A model generated the notes under the pieces. That model saw only the letters and a list, made by a program, of their open reading frames with translations. It was not told the DNA's origin and made no database searches. Below, in pieces: positions 46,201-54,858 of a stretch of DNA of 64,000 nt. The position numbers and the translations under genes are program-made. How positions within the stretch are numbered: position 1 is the first letter of the stretch; each line of letters starts with the position of its first letter. Source of the stretch: Strigamia acuminata (Eukaryota; Arthropoda; Chilopoda; Geophilomorpha; Linotaeniidae); the NCBI GenBank assembly GCA_949358305.1, contig CASHSZ010000041.1:1-64000 (forward strand), in the 5' to 3' direction.

Positions 46201-48346
46201 AATTCGTCATTCCATATCACATCCGATCACTAACGAAGAAAATGAAGAGGCCGCTGCAGGACCAATTGGGGACGACACCGACGATGACGCTGAGCAGATT
46301 GAAGAATTTGCGGTTCAACCGGACGCGGAAGAATTGCGACCGAATCAGTCTGCACATGCGTCACCGGAAACGTCCAATGCCAGTTCTCCCGGCCTTTCAC
46401 CACCGACTTCCCCAAATCGTTTCATCACGTTACGTAGGAAAGCCGGTCCGAACATTTTACAGCATACAATGCCTATCTTTGATCAGGGGCAAATGTCTCC
46501 ATTGCCTCCTGGCGCAACACATGTTGCAGCTCCTTCTGCCGGCAAGACATCATTCTATTGGCGTTATGTTGGCGGAAACACAGTATTCCGTAAATGGATT
46601 CGCGAAGAACATCTACGCAAAGATCAACAGCCAGGTTCGATAGACATCGATGTCTACTACTTCCCGGAACCCGGCCTCCGACTTCGATCTCGCAGAGACG
46701 TCGAAGAGTTCTGTGTTATGAACAATCTCCCTTACGACCCCGAGTTATTCTTTTTCGGCAATATGGAGCATACACTACCATTGATTCCTCCAGCTCGACA
46801 TGCCGCTCATCTCTGTCGCACCGAACCGTCATCGTATGCGGAAATTCCCAAATTCGACGACGCTCCAAAGTGGCATGAAGCCATCGGTGAAGAGTTAGGA
46901 ACTTTTAAGGAGCGGGAAATTTATGTCGAAGTGCCGAAACCGCCTAACACGACAATCCTGGGTTGTAAATGGATTTTTAAACTCAAATCAGACGCGACCG
47001 GCAAGATTACTCGATATCGTGCTCGACTTGTCGCCCAAGGCTTTCGCCAAACTTTCGGAATCGATTACGACGAGGTCTTCAGCCCAGTAGTGAACTTCGT
47101 CCTCATTCGTCTATTCTTTTGCCTTTTGGTAGTGCTACGAGGATGGAAAGATGCACACCTCGACGTCAAATGTGCATACCTGTACGGGGACCTCGAGCAC
47201 AAGGTCTACATGCGCATCCCGGCAGGTGCCACCTGTAATCACCCCGACAACGTTTGGTTACTCGTGAAATCTCTTTACGGACTCCACCAGTCTGGCCGAC
47301 AGTGGTATTTAAAACTGGACGAAGCACTTCGAGCTCTTGGATTCCGAAAAATGCCTGCTTGCAACTGCGTGTACATCTACGGCAATTGCGCAGTCATGTT
47401 AGTCTACGTCGATGATATTGTACTTTTCTATGCAGCCGACAGTGTCTTGGACCGGATTATTCGACTTATTACTTCGAAATTCGACATAGTCAACCTCGGC
47501 CCAATCACCAAACTGCTAGGAGTCGAGTTTATCCGCGAGATGGGACGCACTTACATCTCCCAACGTGCGTATATCGCGAAACTCATCACGAAGTACGGTA
47601 CATCGACAAATCGACTCGTGAAGGTGCCAGTCACACCCGGAACAACATTAGTTCGAGCATCGACCGAGGACCTGATCGATTTTCCCTACCGCTCGCTTAT
47701 CGGGTCACTGCTTTTTCTGGCATCACGAACACGCCCCGACATCTTATTTTCCGTCATATCGCTTTCGCAATTCAACACTTGCTACGATAACACCCACATC
47801 CGTGCACTCCTTCAAGTTCTCCAGTACGTAGCGAATACTATTGATTATCGTATCGAACTTTCGAATTGTGCGTCAAGCCAATTATGGGCGTATACGGATG
47901 CATCGTGGGCTAGCGATTTGGCGACATCTTTAAGTTTCGGTGGCTACATTACATATATCGGGAATGTGCCAATTGGCTGGTCGTGTCGAAAACAATCGAC
48001 TGTCGCGTGTTCAACTATGGAAGCCGAATTCCTCGCCCTAGTTGAATGCGTGAAGGAAACCTTTTGGCTCGATAACATCTTCACCGAATTCCCGATTTTG
48101 AACCGCCTGTCTCGTCCGATTATTTACTCCGATGCCTTAGCCAGCATACAATTCACATCTAACGACGTGGAAAACTCGAAGACGAAGCATATCCGCGTCA
48201 AGTATCACTGGCTTAGGGAATGGTATACGGCAGGCTGTTTCGATCTCCGCAAAGTGTCCAGCGAGCACAACGTCGCAGACATCTTTACCAAATGGCTCAG
48301 TTCAGAGCGTCTTCAGTCGTTGATCTCTCGTGTGTTCCGACTTTAG
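43295..48346 (+). CDS. gag-pol: Copia Gag-Pol polyprotein with MBD-like domain (1683 codons)
   Basis: The true start is probably the ATG at 43328, in better context than 43295. Residues here count from 43295. Gag (about 12-230) is UBN2/DUF4219-like and is followed by a CX2CX4HX4C knuckle (C243, C246, H251, C256). The protease has WIVDCGATDH (Asp about 332), with Cys in place of the usual Ser or Thr after the catalytic Asp. The integrase has LWHSRLGHLH..CNDCRLAK zinc binding, then D654, D717 and E753, a perfect D,D35E. A Pro/Ser-rich linker leads to an MBD-like domain at about 1089-1155. RT starts near 1191 and has YVDD at 1371-1374. RNase H has D1535, E1576 and D1613 and ends with KHIRVKYHW. 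All catalytic residues are present and no stop or frameshift occurs. It would assemble cytoplasmic particles, reverse transcribe the RNA and integrate the cDNA in the nucleus. Confidence 0.96.
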   Translation: MLCAVRRVFATMQKTTETTVSRIPILSVGNYEPWQRAMRMLLKSEGLWRHVTEEKEADHLLTLTDKEKERYMVKKDKALGHIYMYVSEPKRSALDNCDTPKQAWDVLAKAYAPSSRARRAALRSEFLTLHLEANEEMQDFINRVDHFVRQLADIKEVTTDDHHAYQYLNRLPPEYAQATFAIYHWPDQDFTPTKVAEQLISEYLRLKPMGLHNVHSSSVHSSVKGQQSRKNSRSRRPLSEIKCFNCNEMGHYANKCPHPRREDRNQPSASASFQRSRSKSKKRNKNAVPKPDDTRPRGCSRPTREGTFFASAPQAPARPVAHFMQSNEWIVDCGATDHVSYVRAWFTDFVDIVPFDIELGQGKSKVTGKGNVRLLTRIDDCNCIVNLTNVLFAPNFEANLISVSKIDKTRHHIHFYNGEVNIYQSDIRSSILRAKEKAGLYYVDGLCSTPSVSAAISTPVSTIIPTPVQQTPALTYVTTEVDFENIPKPKKGKLRQGDITDFRIEMPPIPKQIPNQIANPIQSQTAPKSTNVQPDPPTQSYSNVLQSIPTTPLPNAPPAIPPPPSNPSKSPKKAIANPANVKDATGLWHSRLGHLHTNAMRLLANNDQVYGMEPGEVKQELACNDCRLAKSIKISHKPDLHPSTTKALDLLHMDVWGPAPATSFGGARFVLTIIDDATRYTWITPLAQKSQVFACFKDFAARVERVANTTIKAIRTDRGGEFMSNEFERYLKDKGIQGQRTNPSSPQMNGTAERINRTMADNIRAIHEETKLPAGLWAELAVTFAYIKNRSPHSRLKNQVPYILWRERALSLRHLRKIGSKCWVHYTAPGRKKLEPRAWEGYLVGYAVATRGYRIWNPIDNKVTESAHVRIDEHQSYRKFLRSVPNGNNESFYEPNNEQQRVSFNDTVQYADWSIKPASDDEHSISEEKSVSKSASKSKTPPMQIVHIPPPTTPERQLLELCASTLPTPIRHSISHPITNEENEEAAAGPIGDDTDDDAEQIEEFAVQPDAEELRPNQSAHASPETSNASSPGLSPPTSPNRFITLRRKAGPNILQHTMPIFDQGQMSPLPPGATHVAAPSAGKTSFYWRYVGGNTVFRKWIREEHLRKDQQPGSIDIDVYYFPEPGLRLRSRRDVEEFCVMNNLPYDPELFFFGNMEHTLPLIPPARHAAHLCRTEPSSYAEIPKFDDAPKWHEAIGEELGTFKEREIYVEVPKPPNTTILGCKWIFKLKSDATGKITRYRARLVAQGFRQTFGIDYDEVFSPVVNFVLIRLFFCLLVVLRGWKDAHLDVKCAYLYGDLEHKVYMRIPAGATCNHPDNVWLLVKSLYGLHQSGRQWYLKLDEALRALGFRKMPACNCVYIYGNCAVMLVYVDDIVLFYAADSVLDRIIRLITSKFDIVNLGPITKLLGVEFIREMGRTYISQRAYIAKLITKYGTSTNRLVKVPVTPGTTLVRASTEDLIDFPYRSLIGSLLFLASRTRPDILFSVISLSQFNTCYDNTHIRALLQVLQYVANTIDYRIELSNCASSQLWAYTDASWASDLATSLSFGGYITYIGNVPIGWSCRKQSTVACSTMEAEFLALVECVKETFWLDNIFTEFPILNRLSRPIIYSDALASIQFTSNDVENSKTKHIRVKYHWLREWYTAGCFDLRKVSSEHNVADIFTKWLSSERLQSLISRVFRL
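46559..46757 (+). other. MBD-like (methyl-CpG-binding) domain inside copia Pol
   Basis: Residues 1089-1155 of the polyprotein. The core reads DVYYFPEPGLRLRSRRDVEEF (D1119 to F1139) followed by FFFG at 1152-1155, with a W-x-R (1101-1103) and a Gly loop (1114) before it. That order is the MBD signature: W.R, basic loop, DVYY, P.G, RS, E..., then F.F. By family knowledge of MeCP2, an Asp, a Tyr and two Arg contact methyl-CpG; D1119, Y1121 and R1131 line up, and R1108 or K1109 could be the other Arg. It lies just after integrase and directly before RT. Domain identity is by eye, not by profile search. Confidence 0.75.
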
Positions 48347-48544
48347 AATTTATCGTGACATTCTTTTGTTATTTACCCGACTTCGAGGATCACCGAGTTT
48401 CTGTGGGAATTTTCGGGCTTACGTAGCGTTTTCAATGACAGTACCCGGCTCGGCGATTCGACCTTATTGCTTATTTTCGTTTATTACTTATATCTACTGT
48501 AATTCCAGTAACTGTATTTCATTTCCCCTGATTCTATCTCCATC

Positions 48545-48555
48545 GAAAGGGGGAA
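48545..48555 (+). promoter_or_regulatory. Polypurine tract of the copia element
   Basis: GAAAGGGGGAA ends one base before the 3' LTR (48557). It is the expected plus-strand primer for LTR elements. Confidence 0.88.
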
Positions 48556-48556
48556 T

Positions 48557-49102
48557 TGTTGGCCTATTGGACCGCCAGTTGTGTCGATGTGACATAAAAT
48601 CACATTCTTATTGTTTAATTATCTAATCTCGATGTATTTTCCCATTTTTATCAATATTCGATATTGTTTATTTTTTCCTCGCATTTATATGCATTTGTTA
48701 CGTTTTTGCATGGGGTACCATGCTATTCCTAGTGCTTTTGTTAAGCTTTACGGAATTTCTCAATTCCGTAACGCCAATTCACGACACCAGGTGTCGTTAG
48801 TGTTCTTATCACCTTCCAAGATGGCGGCGACCATCGTTTTGGCTCTCGCCCATCCATTTTCACTCTGTAAACCCTTTAGTTGTAAGTATTTTTGCTTTAG
48901 TAAATTCGTTTTATGCTTTTAAGCATTCGTACATTGATTTCGCGGCATATAAGCGCGTTTGCGCGGCCGTTCAATTCGTTTTCCGTCGTCGACGTCGCCC
49001 ACACGTTCGCACGAGTAGTGCGACGCCTTTGCGACGTTTTTGCCGTGTTTCATTCGACGTTTCGAGTGATTCTTGGTCGTTTTCCTCTGCTACCGACCTA
49101 CA
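48557..49102 (+). repeat. 3' LTR of the copia element
   Basis: 546 bp, the same as the 5' LTR apart from T at 49053. It is followed by the right target duplication TAAAC (49103-49107). Confidence 0.97.
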
Positions 49103-50564
49103 TAAACCTTAGTAGAAAGCTTTAATGTAAGTTTTAGCAACATCCAAGCAATGATTTGGGAGAATAGACTTTTGATCTCATCACAGTTGACTTAGCACAA
49201 ACACCACAAGACCAATGTCTCTAAATGTTCTGAAATAGTGTTTAAACCTTAGTAGACGGCTTCAATGTAAGTTTTAGCAACATCCAAGCAATGATTTGGG
49301 AGAATAGACTTTTGATCTCATCACAGTTGACTTAGCACAAACACCACAAGACCAATGTCTCTGAATGTTTAGAAATAGTGTTTAAACCTTAGTAGAAGGC
49401 TTCAATGTAAGTGTTAGCAACATCCAAGCAATAATTTGAAAGAATAAACTTTTGATCTCATTTGACATCACAGTTGACTTAGCACAAACACCACAAGACC
49501 AATGTCTCTGAATGTTCTGAAATAGTGTTTAAACTTTAGTAGAAAGCTTTAATGTAAGTTTTAGCAACATCCAAGCAATGATTTGAAAGAATAAACTTTT
49601 GATCTCATTTGACATCACAGTTGACTTAGCACAAACATCACAAGACCAATGTCTCTGAATGTTCTGAAATAGTGTTTAAACCTTAGTAGAAGGCTTCAAT
49701 GTAAGTTTTAGCAACATCCAAGCAATGATTTAAAAGAAGAAACTTTTGATCCCATTTGACATCACAGTTGACTTAGCACAAACATCACAAGACCAATGTT
49801 TCTGAATGTTCTGAAATAGTGTTTAAACCTTAGTAGAAAGCTTCAATGTAAGTTTTAGCAACATCCAAGCAATAATTTGAAAGAATAAACTTTTGATCTC
49901 ATTTGACGTCACAGTTGACTTAGCACAAACACCACAAGACCAATGTCTCTGAATGTTTAGAAATAGTGTTTAAACCTTAGTAGAAGGCTTCAATGTAAGT
50001 GTTAGCAACATCCAAGCAATAATTTGAAAGAATAAACTTTTGATCTCATTTGACATCACAGTTGACTTAGCACAAACACCACAAACCAATGTCTCTGAAT
50101 GTTCTGAAATAGTGTTTAAACCTTAGTAGAAGGCTTCAATGTAAGTTTTAGCAACATCCAAGCAATGATTTGGGAGAATAGACTTTTGATCTCATCACAG
50201 TTGACTTAGCACAAACACCACAAGACCAATGTCTCTGAATGTTTAGAAATAGTGTTTAAACCTTAGTAGAAGGCTTCAATGTAAGTGTTAGCAACATCCA
50301 AGCAATAATTTGAAAGAATAAACTTTTGATCTCATTTGACATCACAGTTGACTTAGCACAAACACCACAAACCAATGTCTCTGAATGTTCTGAAATAGTG
50401 TTTAAACCTTAGTAGAAGGCTTCAATGTAAGTTTTAGCAACATCCAAGCAATGATTTGGGAGAATAGACTTTTGATTTCATCACAGTTGACTTAGCACAA
50501 ACATCACAAGACCAATGTCTCTGAATGTTTTGAAATAGTGTTTAAACCTTAGTAGAAAGCTTTA
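49103..50564 (+). repeat. Satellite array, block 4 (about 10 monomers)
   Basis: Continuation of block 3 after the copia insertion. The array ends inside a monomer at AGTAGAAAGCTTTAA, where unrelated CCTTTTCGCGGATT sequence starts. Confidence 0.94.
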
Positions 50565-50934
50565 ACCTTTTCGCGGATTGGCTTCCGCGAAATCCGCATT
50601 TTGGGGGTGACTATTCTGGGAATTCCGGGTGGACCATACTCTTCCGAAAAATGTCCGGGGTGGTGTTGGGAGTGTCGATAGACTGTTTTGTGTCAAGGTT
50701 GCCAATTTTCATGTAAGTATTGGAAGGTTCATTTCTGTGCATTCTCATATATTTTTTTCACAGGAGCAACGAGGCGCGATGAAGGGGGATCAAGCGAGAG
50801 TGAATAAAATAAACTCGTTTTTGTCTCAAATGCGCGTTTGCGTTTGTAAATTTGGTTGTCTTGCAACGCGGTGGCGCGTTTGAGTTTCGTGTTGCGATAC
50901 AAACACGCACGGGTGCGTATTGGAGTCGTAAACG
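50565..50934 (+). other. Unique DNA with a candidate 51-bp intron
   Basis: GTAAGT at 50713 and TTTTTTTCACAG ending at 50763 frame a 51-bp segment that would be a typical small invertebrate intron. Flanking short open frames (for example 50629-50712) match nothing I recognise. It may be a gene fragment or a splice-like coincidence. Confidence 0.35.
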
Positions 50935-51255
50935 ACTTTCTGTCGCAATGCGATCGCGTATTTGACAAATTTCTGCAGATTTTTGCCAATATTTGACAAT
51001 TTTCAGACAAATTTCAATTAATTTTAGAAATTTTTGAGAGATTTCAATAAAAGTTTGAGGAATTTCTTATGCTGACGCTAAAATGCCAAAAGGAGTCTTA
51101 ACTCAGAAGAGCACTTTTCCGACCACTTAGGTGTCGGAAAAGCACTTCCAAAGGTCGCAAAATGTGCTCTACGCGTTTTTTGACACTAGAACGGTCGAAA
51201 ACGAGTCTAAAACTGCTAAGCTGGCGCCTGTAACTTGGCGCATTCGCTGGGTCGC
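50935..51255 (+). repeat. Degenerate copies of parts of the 1676-bp unit
   Basis: 50935-51062 resembles 4805-4950 (TTTTTGCCAATATTTGAC, CAGACAAATTTCAATTAATTTTAG). 51175-51255 resembles 4490-4565 (CTAAAACTGCTAAGCTGGCGCCTGTAACTTGGCGCA). Both are in array orientation and clearly older than the tandem units. Confidence 0.7.
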
Positions 51256-52019
51256 TCAAAAATGAGATTCGAGCGAACCGAAACCTATGAGAGAAACGCG
51301 CCGGCGGAAATATTCGTTTTTACCAATGAATACTTAATAAATCTTCATGGGAATTTAATCCCAATCTACTGTAGGCTTAGGAACCTTGAATACCAAATAA
51401 AAACAAAGGAGCAAAGGCGGGAAACAAAGAACAAGGGCCCGACGCCCGTAAATCACCAAAATGGCTATCTGCCAGACACGCTAGTGGCCTTGAGCCACTT
51501 CTAACTTCGTTTTCGAGGTTGTGGGTCTCGAAAACGACTAAACCGAGTGGTGGGAACGATTCCCGAGGTCTTTTTAGTCAATGTCGCCCAAAACCCGAAT
51601 CAACAAGCTAACTTTCAACGAGAAACGAAGACTGGAGCCGAATGCGGTGATAAGCGCTCATTCCAGACTCGTGTAAGCGATCTCCGCTTAAAGCCAGTTG
51701 CTCTGAGCAGACGACGCAATCGCTTACCAAGGAAAAAGACGGGTTTATGGGCTCAAAACCCGACGAAACACTTAAACAGGATCCAGAAATTACCAAGCGA
51801 GTTGGTAAGCTAAACTAAAACTGTAAAATAAGTTGGGGACTTGGTAAAATGCGAGTCTCTCAAACTTTTGTTGCGTCCTGCTCGCAACACGCGCGATGTA
51901 CGCGCGTGGCCGCGTGTTGAACGTGCGCACTACGCGCAAGAACCGTACAAACCGAGGTAAAACGAATTAAACACATATCTAATGCAAAAACAATTATTAA
52001 ATACATCATTCTTGTTGCT
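51256..52019. other. Unassigned stretch without a recognised gene
   Basis: Only short open frames, none starting with a convincing ATG or matching a family I know. It includes a hairpin CGTTTTCGAG / CTCGAAAACG (about 51510-51537). Low-copy DNA of unknown origin. Confidence 0.5.
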
Positions 52020-53170
52020 GTTTGCAAACTTGCAAAACTTGCACCGAATTTGGGCAATTTTTTACAAATTTCAGCAGATTTTTGTCTATATTTGACAAAT
52101 TTCAGCAGATTTTTGTCTATATTTGACAAATTTCAGCAGATTTCCTCAATCCTCAAACATTTGCTGATATTTCTCAAACATTTTCTAAAATTAATTGAAA
52201 TCTGTCTGAAATTTGTCTTGAATGTGTCAAATATTGTCAAAAATCCGTGGAAATTTGTCAAATACTGGCAAAAATCCATGTAAATTTGTCAAAAATTGCC
52301 ATAATTCGGTGCAAATTGTGTTAGATATTGGAAAAATTTATTTTAACGCTTCCAACGCGCCAGTAAATCGCGCGTGCACACGCGTGGATTTTTCGTCATA
52401 GTTGGATGCGCGCAAACCTCACGTAACTTGCGCCAAAATTTGGCAATTTTTGACAAATTTCAGCAGATTTTTGCCAGTATTTGACAAATTTCCACTGATT
52501 TTTGACAATATTTGACCCAACAACTGCGCCACGTTCCAGGCGCCGGTTTAGGCATTTTAGACCCGTTTTAGACCGTTTTAGATGGCGAAAACGTTCTCTC
52601 CATCATTTTCTACCCCTGGGTGAGGTTTTCAGCGTTCATGATTGATGAAAAAGCTGTTTTCTAACTAGCTGTCCCATTGCTAGTTTTGGCGTCAGGTTTT
52701 AGCAACCTTCCGATCCGACTCTGTCGTCTGCACGACCTCCAAGACCGTTTTAGGGTTAATTTGAGTCAAATAATTCATTCTGGGGGTTGTTTTGGGTTTT
52801 TTACAAGTGTGTTTTTGTAGTTTTTATTGGTTTCAAACATTGTCAATTCTTTATACAAGTGTAACTTTCATTTCTCTGTATTTTGAGAACTTTGCATTGC
52901 AGCAAAGTTCATTTCTTGCCCCTTAATTATTGTGTAATTGTTGGTTTTCAAGCCCGTTTTTTAACAATAACTTTATTTGAAGTGCCTATTGTTTCAGGCA
53001 CGTGCTTCCACGTGCCTTTTATTGTTGAGCAATTTCTTGGGCAGTTGCGCTCCTGTTGCTAGCATTGCCGCGCGTTCTCCGCGCGCGTACTCGCGTTTCG
53101 CATCACACACATTCGGATTCGATGGCCTATCGCGGCGGCACATTGTGTGGCATAGCGCGGCAGGTTGCAA
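52020..53170 (-). repeat. Inverted 1676-bp unit, truncated and partly diverged
   Basis: Reverse orientation of the array unit. Its outer end (52020-52500) is more diverged, for example TTTTTGTCTATATTTGAC in place of TTTTTGCCTGTATTTGAC. Homology stops near 52020. It keeps the hairpin form CACGTGCTTCCACGTG at about 53000. Confidence 0.88.
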
Positions 53171-54858
53171 TTGCTAATGCTACGGTCGACGGCGATTCGC
53201 ATGCGCTATCCGCTGCATCAAACCCCAAATACCGATCAAAAATCGCAGAAAACACTAATCCCGACCCAAAAACCGCCAAAATTACCCTCAACACACGCCA
53301 ACAACCTTCCACCACTTAAATTACACCGGAAAAAAACAATTTCAAACCGAAAAATCAACAAAAAAGGCCAAAAAAATATTGCAAACAAAGAGAAAAGATC
53401 AATTATCGAGGCAAATCCCCACCACAAAACAACGCATCGCCGGTATACACTTAAGCGTACAGTGCACAACACTACTGTTTATTTTCAATGATCCAATAAA
53501 TAAAATTTGAAACAAAGTTGAGTGGAATTGTACGTTTCTTGTATATTAAAGTTTTTATTTTGTTTGTTTACACTTAATTTTTTTTTTCCATCATAGAATG
53601 GCGACTCGATACTTTTGTAGCTCGAATTCACTTCGTAAACGTGGTCGGTGTTCATCACGCGTCAATGCGCTCGTGCAATAGTATAGGCGCGCATACGATT
53701 TGATGCGCGCAAAACTTGCAAAACTTGCACGGAATTTGGGCAATTTTTGACAAATTTCAGCAGATTTTTGCCTGTATTTGACAAATTTCAGAAGATTTTT
53801 GCCTATATTTGACAAATTTCAGAAGATTTCCTCAATCCTCAAACATTTGCTGAAATTTCTCATAAAATTTCTAAAATTAATTGAAATTTGTCTGAAATTT
53901 GTCTGGAATTTGTCAAATATTGTCAAAAATCCGTGGAAATTTGTCAAATACTGGCAAAAATCCATGTAAATTTGTCAAAAATTGCCATAATTCGGTGCAA
54001 ATTGTGTTAGATATTGGAAAAATTTATTTTAACGCTTCCAACGCGCCAGTAAATCGCGCGTGCACACGCATGGATTTTTTGTCATAGTTGGATGCGCGCA
54101 AACCTCACGTAACTTGCGCCAAAATTTGGCAATTTTTGACAAATTTCAGCAGATTTTTGCCAGTATTTGACAAATTTCCACTGATTTTTGACAATATTTG
54201 ACCCAACAACTGCGCCACGTTCCAGGCGCCGGTTTAGGCATTTTAGACCCGTTTTAGACCGTTTTAGATGGCGAAAACGTTCTCTCCATCATTTTCTACC
54301 CCTGGGTGAGGTTTTCAGCGTTCATAATTGATGAAAAAGCTGTTTTCTAACTAGCTGTCCCATTGCTAGTTTTGGCGTCAGGTTTTAGCAACCTTCCGAT
54401 CCGACTCTGTCGTCTGCACGACCTCCAAGACTGTTTTAGGGTTAATTTGAGTCAAATAATTCATTCTGGGTGTTGTTTTGGGTTTTTTACAAGTGTGTTT
54501 TTGTAGTTTTTATTGGTTTCAAACATTGTCAATTCTTTATACAAGTGTAACTTTCATTTCTCTGTATTTTGAGAACTTTGCATTGCAGCAAAGTTCATTT
54601 CTTGCCCCTTAATTATTGTGTAATTGTTGGTTTTCAAGCCCGTTTTTTAACAATAACTTTATTTGAAGTGCCTATTGTTTCAGGCACGTGCTTCCACGTG
54701 CCTTTTATTGTTGAGCAATTTCTTGGGCAGTTGCGCTCCTGTTGCTAGCATTGCCGCGCGTTCTCCGCGCGCGTACTCGCGCGTTTCGCATCACACACAT
54801 TCGGGTTCAATGGCCTATCGCGGCGGCACATTGTGTGGCATAGCGCGGCACGTTGCAA
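53171..54858 (-). repeat. Inverted 1688-bp unit, left arm of palindrome 2
   Basis: Mirror image of 58095-59782 (coordinates sum to 112953). From 54189 it is also the copy of window bases 1-670. It holds no gene. Confidence 0.93.

Larger units (their letters stand above)
41831..49102 (+). mobile_element. Complete Ty1/copia retrotransposon (7272 bp) with an MBD-like domain
   Basis: Two 546-bp LTRs, a primer site, a leader of about 950 bp, one gag-pol frame and a polypurine tract are all present. A 5-bp duplication TAAAC flanks the element and restores the satellite phrase GTGTTTAAACCTTAG when the element is removed. The LTRs differ at a single base (C at 42327, T at 49053), so insertion is very recent. 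It looks structurally competent. Confidence 0.97.

Noticed and set aside
45951-46643. A 230-codon plus-strand frame inside the copia gene
   Set aside because: It is a shifted-frame shadow of the Pro/Ser-rich linker of the gag-pol frame.
51547-51813. An 88-codon plus-strand frame in unassigned DNA
   Set aside because: It begins with GTG, has no family resemblance, and no splice or promoter context supports it.
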